Source of the DNA: Parabacteroides sp. PF5-6
GTDB taxonomy: Bacteria; Bacteroidota; Bacteroidia; Bacteroidales; Tannerellaceae
Direction: 5' to 3'
NCBI RefSeq assembly: GCF_029504695.1
Contig: NZ_JAQFIN010000013.1
Location: forward strand, 1-64,000
Length of the DNA stretch: 64,000 nucleotides
Every line of letters begins with the position of its first letter. Within the stretch, counting starts at the first letter, position 1. The position numbers were made by a program, and so were the translations under genes. This document shows, one piece after another, positions 15,384 to 23,963 of this stretch. The notes below the pieces were generated by a model. The model did no database searches, had not been told where the DNA came from, and worked only from the letters and a program-made list of their open reading frames with translations.

Positions 15384-15474
15384 GGCAGCCCTTTGAAAAA
15401 GGCCGGCGGCCTTTTGCCAAACTCCGACGGCCTTTTCGGAAACCCTGCCGGCCTTTTCGGTAAAAGAGTCGGCT
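15384..15474. repeat. 21-bp G/C-rich mini-array, family E
   Basis: Five degenerate units with cores GGCAGCC, GGCGGCC, GACGGCC, GCCGGCC and GTCGGC follow an exact 21-bp step and are separated by CTTTTnnnnAAA spacers. The closely related array at 33722-33820 has the same step. Confidence 0.85.
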
Positions 15475-15534
15475 TGGTAGTCGAATGGTGGATGTTAACA
15501 AATGCAAATGGCAAACCATGGTAAACCGATCATC

Positions 15535-15750
15535 CCGAACATAGTTTTTCGTTTTTTTACTTGCATCATACAGCCGGAATAGGCAACCATGTTAAACCGA
15601 TCACTATTGGGACTCTCCAACAGGTACCAGAAAGTTACTTACAGAAATTTCACTGCTTTTTTTATTATCTAAAACAGTTATATGATTGATAAACAGAGCT
15701 GAAAGAAAATCCTGTATGATGTAAGTAAAAAAACGAAAAACTCTGTTCGG
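15535..15750. mobile_element. Non-coding element with 39-bp terminal inverted repeats
   Basis: The segment at 15535-15573 (CCGAACATAGTTTTTCGTTT then TTTTACTTGCATCATACAG) reappears inverted at 15712-15750 with 37 of 39 bases identical. The 138-bp interior has no gene. A separate direct repeat (GTAAACCGATCA and GTTAAACCGATCA) lies at about 15511-15532 and 15582-15602. A MITE or remnant of a larger transposon is the likeliest reading; a folded RNA is the alternative. Confidence 0.7.
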
Positions 15751-15838
15751 AGGGTATTTTTGGTTTTAGCCACGGATCACACGGATTTAATATGTTAGTA
15801 AATTGCGCGCGAAGAATACAAAGTAAGAGCAGTGATGC

Positions 15839-15905
15839 TGGGGTTGAAACCCACAGCGGTAGAGGCTACGTCTCCGGCTTCAAATCCGTCAGTTGAAACT
15901 GACGG
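15839..15905. repeat. Hairpin-rich interspersed repeat
   Basis: GGGGTTGAAACCC and CCGTCAGTTGAAACTGACGG are short palindromes in one 67-bp segment next to the RND operon terminator. From memory, similar GGGTTGAAACCC units are dispersed in Bacteroidetes genomes; this was not checked. Confidence 0.5.
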
Positions 15906-15968
15906 CAAAAGAGAGCCTTCGGCACGCGCTACGCGCGCTTTCCCATATTTTGAAACTTGAAGGCTCTT
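15906..15968 (-). terminator. Terminator of the RND efflux operon
   Basis: On the minus strand AGAGCCTTC and GAAGGCTCT close a long arm containing an inner GCGCGTAGCGCG hairpin, followed by CTCTTTTG. The T-tract is short, so efficiency is uncertain. Confidence 0.6.
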
Positions 15969-15995
15969 TCAGCGAAAGCTTTGAGGGCTTCACGC

Positions 15996-18900
15996 TCACT
16001 TCTCTCGCTTCAGGGAGAAGATCGGCAGGTAGAAGAAGATGCCGATAAAAGACATGATCAGACCGCCTATGGTGCCGGCGGCCAGGGGGAACCAGAAGGC
16101 TTCTTTGGTGGTGCCGACCATAAAGGGGATGAATCCCAGGACGGTCGATACGATGGTGAGGAAGATCGGGGCGATCTTTGCATTCCAGGCCTTGAGGTAT
16201 AAACGCAGGGGCTTCATGCGGGGATGGCGCAGGCGCAATTGGTTGTACTCGTTGATAATATAGATACTGGCATTGATCGTGATCCCGCAAAGGATGACAA
16301 ACGAAGCAAAGCCGCCCTGGTCGAAGTTGAGTTTGAACCCATAGAACGTCAGGAACACGCCGATATAGGAGATCGGGATCACAAAGATCACCGCCAGCGG
16401 CTGCTTCAACGAGTTGAAGAGGATACTGGTCGTGAAGAAGATGATCACAATGATCAACAATAATAACAGGTACTGCTTGTTGTCCTTTTTCCCCCAACCC
16501 CAGGAATAATCCGCTTTCTCCGCGGTATAACCCATGGGCAACTGGCGGTTGAATTCCTTGAGGACACGTTCCTGGATACGGCTACCCTGGTTGGAGGCCC
16601 CGATGTATTCGTATTGCAGGCATAAGACGTACTGCTGGTTTTCCTTGGCAACCTTTTGCGGCATCTGCCCTTTCTCGACTGTCGCCAGCTCTGCCAGTTT
16701 ATACGGTATGCCTTTCACGTATTGCGGCACGTACTGCATATTCCAGATATCGAACGTCTTGGATTGGCGGGAGTTCAATTTCAGTCGCTCCGTTTCGTTA
16801 TCGACCACGATCGTTCCCGTATAGCGGTCGCGCTCGAACACCGGGCGCAGGGAGGCAAACAACTGGATGGGCAGGATATCCTCCTGTGCCATCCGTTCTT
16901 TATTCAGTTTGAAGGAAAACTCCTGGTAGTCGTCTTTGTACCACGAAAATTCCGAATTGATCAATACTTCTTTGATACGGCGATAGGTCAATAGCTGCTC
17001 TTTCAACGTCTCGGCCCACTCAAAGAGCTCATCGTAATTGTATCCGTACATCCGGATGCGGTAGTTACCCGCCGACTCACGCACATCGTTGCTGAACCCC
17101 TGGTCCTGCAAGCCGTACACGCCCCAACTGCCGCCACCCAATTCGAGCGCTTTGCTGATCACCCGGCTTTTCAAGGTGTACGGGAAGCCTGTCCGCTCGC
17201 TCTCCCGGGTGAAGTAGACCCGGATATTCGCCTGACGGGCGCTATAGATGCTGGTTTGGAATTGTTTGATCTCCTGGTAGGTCGACAGGTAAGACTCCAT
17301 GCGCCGGACCAGGTGGTTCATCTGTTCCAGGGTTGTTCCGTTAGGCATAGAGGCGGTGATAGTCAGGACAACCTCTTCGCTGCGGGTGAAATAACTGCCT
17401 TCGTAGACTTTCTGCACAAACAGGCGCAACGTTCCTCCCAAAGCCTTATCGATCACCGGCTTTACTTTTTCTTTATAGGTATCCTTCGCTACGAAGGCAT
17501 TATACTTTTCGATCAGGTCTTTCTGGAAAGGCGAGAGCGTTTCCAGTTTTTCGTCTTCCGGCTCAATCTTATCGGGAAGCATAAAGACCGGCAGCCCGAA
17601 CAACAGGATAATCAGGATGCAGGCAATCACTCGCCAGCGCACGAAGAAGCGGATTTGCCGCTCGTAGTAACGGGTAAAGTAGATCGGGAAGCGACGGGTG
17701 AAATGGTGTACGCCCTGCAGCCATTTCTTCGGTTTCTTCTCTTTGGTTTTCTGGCGAATCCTGAGCAGTCCCATCTTTTCGATCAGTGCGGGAACCAGGA
17801 AAAGGGCAATGAATAACGATACGCCGAGGTTGATAATCACAACCGCGGCAAAGTCCTGCAGGTTCAAACGGATTCGTTCATCCAGGAAAAAGATAATCGC
17901 CAACGCCCCGATGGTGGTCAGGGTGGCGGTCAGGATGGAAAGGAACGCACCCCGGTTTTGCCGGTTCCGGATATGGTCGGTCATCACAATCGTATTGTCG
18001 ATCACCAGACTGAGTGAGATCGTGATACCCGCCAGGGAATAGAGCTGTATCTCCAGGTTGAACAGGTAATAGAAGATCACGGCTATGCCCAGGTTGACGC
18101 TCAGGCTGATGACGATCAGCAAGAGGTACTTGGCGTTCCGGGTGATCAATAAGACAAAGAGCAACAGGATCAATACGGTCAATCCCGTGCGGATATAGAT
18201 CTTATCGAGCTCTTTTTGTATGTATTCAGTCGCGTCGTAGCTGGTATGGATCTCATAGCCTGCCGGAAGGATAGAACGGATATGTTCCATCTCTTCTTTT
18301 ACTTTCGAAGCCAGATCCAACTGGTTCGCGGTCTCTTCTGCCCGAAGCGAGAGATAGATCGAATTGAGTCCGTTGATGCGGAAATAGTTTTGCGGCGCTT
18401 CTTCCTGACGGGTGACTTTCAGGATCTGGTCCAGGCGGATCAGTTTGCCTTCGGCTGTTGTCAGGGTGATGCGGGTCGGGTCGAAACCGTTGTCCAGCCG
18501 TTCGGGCACCAGGGCGAGCCGGATCCATTCTTCTCCTTCGGTCAAGGCTATACCCAGGAACTCTTTATGGTAATACTCGCTGATCGCGTTCTCGATCTCG
18601 GAAAGCGTAATGCCCAATAATACCAGTTGACGGCTGTCGTACTCCAACCGCCATTCCATCGGGGTTGCTCCGCTGACATCTACGCGGTAGATACCGGCAA
18701 TACTGCCCAGCCGCGGTTTGATATTCTCTTCGGCGAAGCGTTGGATAAAGATCGGGGTGGCGGCCGCATTCAAGGTATAACTGATAAATGGCCGCGATTC
18801 GTTCTCATCGGGGCGGCTCATCTCGATCACCGGATAGCTCAGCCCATTGGGCAGGCCCGGCCAGGTTTGCCGTACGATGGTCGACGCTTCGAAGCGTGCC

Positions 18901-19235
18901 GCGTCGATATCCGTATATTTATCCAATTCCAATGTGATCCTTCCCCAGCCATTGCCCGAGGTCGAATTGAGGTTTTTAATGCCTTTGATGCGGGCCAGCA
19001 TCGATTCCAACCGGGAGGTGACTTCCATCTCGATCACACGGGCGGAGTTGTTCGGCATATTGTAGCTGACAGTCAATTGCGGCAGTGTGCGCGAGGGCGA
19101 TAACTTGATCGGCAGAAGTGGGACAAAAGCCAGTCCTGCCAATGCCAGACAGACAAAGGTGACGATAATAGAAAAAGAGGCCCCCCGGAAACCCAGGGGA
19201 GAAGAAGAGGATATTTTTTTCTGCTTATCGGACAT
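15996..19235 (-). CDS. RND-family efflux permease (second in operon)
   Basis: An inner-membrane proton-driven efflux pump subunit of 1,079 residues, the usual AcrB-family length, with a membrane helix near the N-terminus (GASFSIIVTFVCLALAGLAF), two large periplasmic loops and two bundles of membrane helices. SLVIDNTIVMTDHIRNR is the TM4 region with the charged residues of the proton relay. The start at 19235 (MSDKQKKISS) lies inside the last codons of the TolC gene, an 11-nt overlap implying coupling. It differs clearly from the first permease of the operon and may form a mixed trimer with it (inference). The substrate is unknown. Confidence 0.93.
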   Translation of the reverse strand: MSDKQKKISSSSPLGFRGASFSIIVTFVCLALAGLAFVPLLPIKLSPSRTLPQLTVSYNMPNNSARVIEMEVTSRLESMLARIKGIKNLNSTSGNGWGRITLELDKYTDIDAARFEASTIVRQTWPGLPNGLSYPVIEMSRPDENESRPFISYTLNAAATPIFIQRFAEENIKPRLGSIAGIYRVDVSGATPMEWRLEYDSRQLVLLGITLSEIENAISEYYHKEFLGIALTEGEEWIRLALVPERLDNGFDPTRITLTTAEGKLIRLDQILKVTRQEEAPQNYFRINGLNSIYLSLRAEETANQLDLASKVKEEMEHIRSILPAGYEIHTSYDATEYIQKELDKIYIRTGLTVLILLLFVLLITRNAKYLLLIVISLSVNLGIAVIFYYLFNLEIQLYSLAGITISLSLVIDNTIVMTDHIRNRQNRGAFLSILTATLTTIGALAIIFFLDERIRLNLQDFAAVVIINLGVSLFIALFLVPALIEKMGLLRIRQKTKEKKPKKWLQGVHHFTRRFPIYFTRYYERQIRFFVRWRVIACILIILLFGLPVFMLPDKIEPEDEKLETLSPFQKDLIEKYNAFVAKDTYKEKVKPVIDKALGGTLRLFVQKVYEGSYFTRSEEVVLTITASMPNGTTLEQMNHLVRRMESYLSTYQEIKQFQTSIYSARQANIRVYFTRESERTGFPYTLKSRVISKALELGGGSWGVYGLQDQGFSNDVRESAGNYRIRMYGYNYDELFEWAETLKEQLLTYRRIKEVLINSEFSWYKDDYQEFSFKLNKERMAQEDILPIQLFASLRPVFERDRYTGTIVVDNETERLKLNSRQSKTFDIWNMQYVPQYVKGIPYKLAELATVEKGQMPQKVAKENQQYVLCLQYEYIGASNQGSRIQERVLKEFNRQLPMGYTAEKADYSWGWGKKDNKQYLLLLLIIVIIFFTTSILFNSLKQPLAVIFVIPISYIGVFLTFYGFKLNFDQGGFASFVILCGITINASIYIINEYNQLRLRHPRMKPLRLYLKAWNAKIAPIFLTIVSTVLGFIPFMVGTTKEAFWFPLAAGTIGGLIMSFIGIFFYLPIFSLKREK

Positions 19236-20700
19236 AGTGTTTATAGTCGAAATCGCGGCTGAGCGAGATGCCCCGTTCAAAGTCGTATAGTGTCAGCTTG
19301 CGGATCTTGAAGTAGCTTAGCCAGTAATTGCAAAGGGCGGAGATATAGTTGCGCTGCGCCTCTTCCTGGCGGTTCTGGGAGAGGGTCAGGCTGCTGATGT
19401 CCGCTTTGCCGATCATAAAGCGCTGGCGCGTCTCGTTATAGGCACGGATCGCCAGATCGAGGGCCTCTTCGGCGCTGCCGATCAGGGATTGTTGAATATT
19501 GAAATCGCCTACGGTCATGATCACATCTTCTTCCACTGTCAGCTCTTCCTGACGGGCAGAGATCTGGGTCACACTCAGGTTGTTCTTGGCAATATTGTAT
19601 TTGCCTTTACGTACGCCCCAGTCGATCAAGGGTATTTTCAGCGAGACCGTTACAATATCCTGCTGCAACGGATCGCGGTAGGCGTCTTTGAAGTTATCCG
19701 CCACCTGGTTAAAACCGATACTGGCATTGACCGAGGCGTTGAAAAGGGCTTCCTTACGGGTTCTGTCGACCTGCTGTTCGGCTTCCATCACCTGCTGGTC
19801 GAGCGCCAGGAACTTGGGATTGTTTTCGCGGGCATACGTCAAGGCTTCATCCACCTGTATCACCATATCCCGCGGACGGCTGGGCAGCTCGAGGCGGATC
19901 TCCGTATTCTTGTCGAAGTTGAGGTAAGACGCCAGGCTGAACATGGCGCGTTTGAGGGCAATATCGGCATTCTGCAACGCATTACGCGCATTCACGGCAT
20001 CGAGCTTCAGGGTCAACAGGTCGCCCTGACTGATCGAGGCGATCTTATGGCGCTCCTGCCCGGTCCGGTAGAGGGTGTCGGAGGCGGCCACCTTATCGCG
20101 TGCCAGGTCGTATTCGGCCTGCGCCATGGCCAGATTGAAGAAATAGGTCGTCGCCTGTTCGCTCACCTGCTCGAGGTTGTAGAGGAATTCCCTTTTTACC
20201 TTTTCGTATTTGATCGGTTCGATCTTTCGTTCCCAACGGAAAGGATTATAGCCGAGCAGCGACTGGGAGTAGCCGACACGGATGGGTACGGTAGTCACCT
20301 GACTGTATGTATTATCCCCGAAGTTACGGATATAACCCAGATCGGAATCGATATAGAAGCGACCGCCCAGAAGGTCGAAGTTCTGCTCGACCAAAAGGTT
20401 ACCGCCGGCATAGAACGACTGTTGCTTCCGGTAGACATCGATATCATTTTCCGAATCGTAACGCCGGGTGATATCCCGGTAGTACTGGGCGGGAGTGACA
20501 TTCAGCGTCAGGCTGGGCAAACGTCCCGCCTGGAACGTGCGGTATTGCCAATACCCTGCCAGGTAAAGGTTCTTACTGCGAAACGCCTCCAACGAACTAT
20601 CGGCCGCCAACGTAATGGTCTTCTCCAGCGTAAGATTCATCTGTGCCTGCGCACTCCACCCTATAAACAGGAGTAAACTTATAACTATCGCTCTTCTCAT
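19225..20700 (-). CDS. TolC-family outer-membrane efflux protein
   Basis: About 491 residues with the signal peptide MRRAIVISLLLFIGWSAQAQ and the two repeated coiled-coil/beta halves of TolC channels (for example AMAQAEYDLARDKVAASDTL and DQQVMEAEQQVDRTRKEALF). The frame opens seven codons earlier as MNYELSI, but those codons lie in the ATAATTCATAATTCATAATT simple repeat, so the second ATG at 20700 is chosen. It supplies the exit duct for the two RND permeases that flank it. Placement of the channel gene between two permease genes is unusual but fits one tripartite system. Confidence 0.93.
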   Translation of the reverse strand: MRRAIVISLLLFIGWSAQAQMNLTLEKTITLAADSSLEAFRSKNLYLAGYWQYRTFQAGRLPSLTLNVTPAQYYRDITRRYDSENDIDVYRKQQSFYAGGNLLVEQNFDLLGGRFYIDSDLGYIRNFGDNTYSQVTTVPIRVGYSQSLLGYNPFRWERKIEPIKYEKVKREFLYNLEQVSEQATTYFFNLAMAQAEYDLARDKVAASDTLYRTGQERHKIASISQGDLLTLKLDAVNARNALQNADIALKRAMFSLASYLNFDKNTEIRLELPSRPRDMVIQVDEALTYARENNPKFLALDQQVMEAEQQVDRTRKEALFNASVNASIGFNQVADNFKDAYRDPLQQDIVTVSLKIPLIDWGVRKGKYNIAKNNLSVTQISARQEELTVEEDVIMTVGDFNIQQSLIGSAEEALDLAIRAYNETRQRFMIGKADISSLTLSQNRQEEAQRNYISALCNYWLSYFKIRKLTLYDFERGISLSRDFDYKHYVR

Positions 20701-20735
20701 AATTGATAATTCATAATTCATAATTGATAATTCGT
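20701..20735. repeat. ATAATTCATAATT simple repeat at the RND1-TolC junction
   Basis: Units of AATTGATAATTCATAATTCA span the stop codon of the first RND gene (encoding its last residues NYQL) and the 5' side of tolC. Confidence 0.85.
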
Positions 20736-23700
20736 TTGGTCTTCCTTCCGGTAGATAAACCAGTAGACCAACGGAATCACAAACAGACTCACCAGTGTCC
20801 CAACCACCATCGAAGCAATCATAGCGATCGCCAAGGGCTTTTGCAATTCACTTCCCAGGTCGTACGTAAACAACATAGGCACCATCGCGAAAACAGAAGT
20901 GATCGACGTCATAATAATCGGACGGATACGCCTGCGCCCGGCTTCGTGGATCGCTTCCATCAAGGGCTCCCCTTTCTTCCGTAGTTCGTTGATCACATCC
21001 AGTTTGAGGATGGAGTCATTGATAATGATCGCACAGGTCACTACGATACCAATGGCGCTCATCAGGTTCAACGTATGCCCGCATACCCAGAGTACGATCA
21101 GGGACGCTGCGATATCGATCGGCAACTCCAATAAGACAATAAACGGTTGCTTGAAGCTCTCGAACTGGGCCGCCAGAATGAAATACATCAACAATACCGA
21201 GATCAACAGGATCACTACCAACTCGTTGATCATCTTTTTGTTGGAAAAGAAACTGCCGGAGAAATCGATATCCCATTTGGATTCCTGAGTCGCTGAACGG
21301 GAAGCTAACTTTTCGTCGTCGAAAGCCTGCCGGATCTGGGCAACCAGTTGTTCCGGTTTCTCCACCTGATAGAAGTTGAACGGGATAAACTCGCCGTTCT
21401 TCCCCGCGGTGATACTCTTCAGGTCTTCTCCCGGGCTGATACGTACCAATGCCTGTAATGGGATAAAAATAACTTCTCCTTTTTTGTCCGGTAAGGAACG
21501 GATCAAGGTGTTTTGTAAAATGTCATGAATGGTCTGTTCATTTCCCGCCAGGGTGATCGGCAGGTATTGCTGATACGACCGGAGGGTGGCCACTTCGTTT
21601 TCTTTGAAAGCGGTTTTCAATACCCGGTAGACTTCGCTGTAATCGATATTATACAGTAATAACTTCTGCCGGTCTACCGATATGTTCAACTGGTTTTCGA
21701 AGGCAATGCCCTCCGGGTTATATCCCGTAATGCCGGCAAGGGTCGTTTCGATGCCGCGGATAACCCTCGGATCGGGCGTTTCCGCTTTGTTGCGCGCATA
21801 GAATTCGGCAACGATATCGGCTTCGCCCGTGGTGAACAGTTTTTCGAATACGGTTTCCGGCGGGGCGAATGTATAGACGGCGTGCGGATAATGCGTTCGC
21901 AGCCATTTCTCTACTTTCTGCTGTAAGGAGGGGATCTCGGCTGTCTTTTCCGTTTTGAAGTATAGCTCCGCTTCCGAAACCGAGAGTTCTTCTTCCCGGT
22001 TGAGGATAAACTGTTGCTGCCCAATGTAAGCCGTATATTGCAGGCCCTCTTGTTGGGCATCGGCAAACAAGAGTCCGACCCGCTGGCGGTTTTCCTCAAC
22101 GTGGATATTCTCGTTCCATTCCACGCGCACCACCATCTCATTCTGGTCGATCACCGGCATGCGGCTGGTAGGGATCAGGGAGAACAGGACGACACAAGCC
22201 GGCACGGCCAATACGACAAGCAACAGGAATGTCGTTTTATGGCTGAATACGAAATCGACTCCGGCGTCATAGCCTTTATTGAGCGTATGGGCTTTGATCG
22301 GGTTATTGAATTTGATGTTCCACTTTGTCTTTTTCATCTCGGGAATGCCATAGACCAGTTTGTAAAGGACAGGCAACAGCATGATGCCGGTAAAATAAGA
22401 AACCAATAAGCCGATCGTCACCGCGAAAGCCTGGTCGAAGAAGATCGCTCCGGCAATCCCACTCATAAAGACCAATGGAATGAATACGGAGATTGTCGTC
22501 AGGTTGGAGCTCAACATCGGCGTGATCACCTCGTTCGTGCCTTTTTCGCAGGCTTCATCCAGGCTGTAGCCCAAGGATCGGAACTGGACAATATTCTCCG
22601 TCACAATGATCGAGCTGTCGATCATCATACCCATCGCCAGGATCAACCCGGCCAAAGAAATAATATTCAGGGAGATATTGAACAGATAGAAAAAGAGGAA
22701 ACTCATCACGATACTGGTAATCATACTCAATCCGATGATGAACGGACTTTTCACATCCCCAAGGAACAACATGGCCACCAGAAAGATAAAGGTAAAGCCC
22801 AGGAGGAAGTTTTGCTTCAGGTTCGTGATCGTATAGTCGAGCAGTTCGGTCTGGTTGCGGGAAATGCTAAATTCGATATCGGGATAGATCTCGGCAAAGT
22901 GATCGGTCACCTCCATCAGCGACTCTTTCATCTCATCCATATTCTCATCCGCCTGTTTGATCACCGCCAATGTGACCGCCCGTTTCCCGTCCGCCATCGA
23001 AAGACCGGTCTCTTTCTCCGGTGAAACCGCTATTTTTGCCAGTTCTTTCAACTGGAAAAGGCGCTCGCCCTGCCGGATAAAAATATTCCCTACATCTTCA
23101 GGCGTGCGCAAGAGGGCCGAGAACTTGATGTTGTATTCGTAGTATCCGTCGCGGACCGTCATGCTTCCCGGTTCTATATTGTTTGAGGTCAGCGCCGTCT
23201 CCAGATCCTGTAAAGAAAGCCCTGCAATCTCCATCTTATTCAGATCGGGCACGATCTGCAACTGTTTCTTCTGCATGCCCGTGATATCCACCATCGCCAC
23301 TTCCGGCAACTGCTCGATCCGCCGCTTGATCACACTCTCGGCAAACTCACAGAGCTCTAAGAAGGCGACATCGCCTTCTTCAGTTGAAAGTTGAGAGTTG
23401 AAAGTTGAAAGTTGAGAAGAGGACATTTCACTTTTCCCTGTTTTAACCGTCAGGTTCAAGCAAAAGACAGGTATATCCGTCGCACTGGCTTTCACCACCC
23501 TCGGGCGATCGATCTCGCGGGGAAGGTAATTCATGGCCACGTCGATCTTTTCGTTCACTTCGATAAAGGCCAGGTCGGTATTGGTGCCAAAGTCGAAACT
23601 CAGGCGGATAATGCCGGTCCCGTCGCGCGTCTCACTCTGGATATCCCGCAGGCGGGCGACCTGCATCAGTTGTTGACGGATGGGTTTGACTACCGTATTC

Positions 23701-23873
23701 TCCAACTCCCGAGCGGAAGTGTTCTGTCCCGAGACCTGCACGGTGATCTCCGGAATCGCAATATCCGGCAACAAAGAAACCGGCAAAGTGAAATAAGTCA
23801 CCAGCCCCACAATAAAGCAGGCGGTGAAGGCCATAAGGACGGCGATGGGACGCTGGAGTAAAAATTTTAGCAT
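20718..23873 (-). CDS. RND-family efflux permease (first in operon)
   Basis: A 1,051-residue inner-membrane RND pump with N-terminus LLQRPIAVLMAFTACFIVGL, porter-loop sequences (LRDIQSETRDGTGIIRLSFD) and the TM4 motif GMMIDSSIIVTENIVQ with its acidic residue. Odd feature: residues about 153-164 (SQLSTFNSQLST) are encoded by an in-frame copy of the TTGAAAGTTGAGAGTTGAAA repeat found between genes elsewhere, lying in the first periplasmic porter region. The last four residues, NYQL, also come from a simple repeat. The reading frame is intact. It pairs with the upstream adaptor and the downstream TolC. Confidence 0.94.
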   Translation of the reverse strand: MLKFLLQRPIAVLMAFTACFIVGLVTYFTLPVSLLPDIAIPEITVQVSGQNTSARELENTVVKPIRQQLMQVARLRDIQSETRDGTGIIRLSFDFGTNTDLAFIEVNEKIDVAMNYLPREIDRPRVVKASATDIPVFCLNLTVKTGKSEMSSSQLSTFNSQLSTEEGDVAFLELCEFAESVIKRRIEQLPEVAMVDITGMQKKQLQIVPDLNKMEIAGLSLQDLETALTSNNIEPGSMTVRDGYYEYNIKFSALLRTPEDVGNIFIRQGERLFQLKELAKIAVSPEKETGLSMADGKRAVTLAVIKQADENMDEMKESLMEVTDHFAEIYPDIEFSISRNQTELLDYTITNLKQNFLLGFTFIFLVAMLFLGDVKSPFIIGLSMITSIVMSFLFFYLFNISLNIISLAGLILAMGMMIDSSIIVTENIVQFRSLGYSLDEACEKGTNEVITPMLSSNLTTISVFIPLVFMSGIAGAIFFDQAFAVTIGLLVSYFTGIMLLPVLYKLVYGIPEMKKTKWNIKFNNPIKAHTLNKGYDAGVDFVFSHKTTFLLLVVLAVPACVVLFSLIPTSRMPVIDQNEMVVRVEWNENIHVEENRQRVGLLFADAQQEGLQYTAYIGQQQFILNREEELSVSEAELYFKTEKTAEIPSLQQKVEKWLRTHYPHAVYTFAPPETVFEKLFTTGEADIVAEFYARNKAETPDPRVIRGIETTLAGITGYNPEGIAFENQLNISVDRQKLLLYNIDYSEVYRVLKTAFKENEVATLRSYQQYLPITLAGNEQTIHDILQNTLIRSLPDKKGEVIFIPLQALVRISPGEDLKSITAGKNGEFIPFNFYQVEKPEQLVAQIRQAFDDEKLASRSATQESKWDIDFSGSFFSNKKMINELVVILLISVLLMYFILAAQFESFKQPFIVLLELPIDIAASLIVLWVCGHTLNLMSAIGIVVTCAIIINDSILKLDVINELRKKGEPLMEAIHEAGRRRIRPIIMTSITSVFAMVPMLFTYDLGSELQKPLAIAMIASMVVGTLVSLFVIPLVYWFIYRKEDQTNYQL
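23382..23417 (-). repeat. Interspersed TTGAAAG repeat inside the RND gene
   Basis: AGTTGAAAGTTGAGAGTTGA followed by AAGTTGAAAGTTGAGAAG; the same motif is at 153-182 and 23887-23918. It is read in frame as SQLSTFNSQLST. Confidence 0.88.
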
Positions 23874-23886
23874 AGCGAAAATTTTT

Positions 23887-23963
23887 AAGTTGAAAGTTGA
23901 GAGTTGAAAGTTGAAAGCGAAAAGGGCAAAGCCTGATAACTTTCAACTTTCAATTTTCAATTG
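23887..23963. repeat. Inverted pair of TTGAAAG/CTTTCAA repeats
   Basis: AGTTGAAAGTTGAGAGTTGA (about 23888) and CTTTCAACTTTCAATTTTCA (about 23940) face each other across 20 bp and could form a hairpin in the transcript between the adaptor and permease genes. The right half overlaps the adaptor stop codon. Confidence 0.82.

Noticed and set aside
15333-15524. 63-codon frame over the 21-bp array
   Set aside because: Its repetitive residues only reflect the array; an equivalent array at 33722 has a different frame context.
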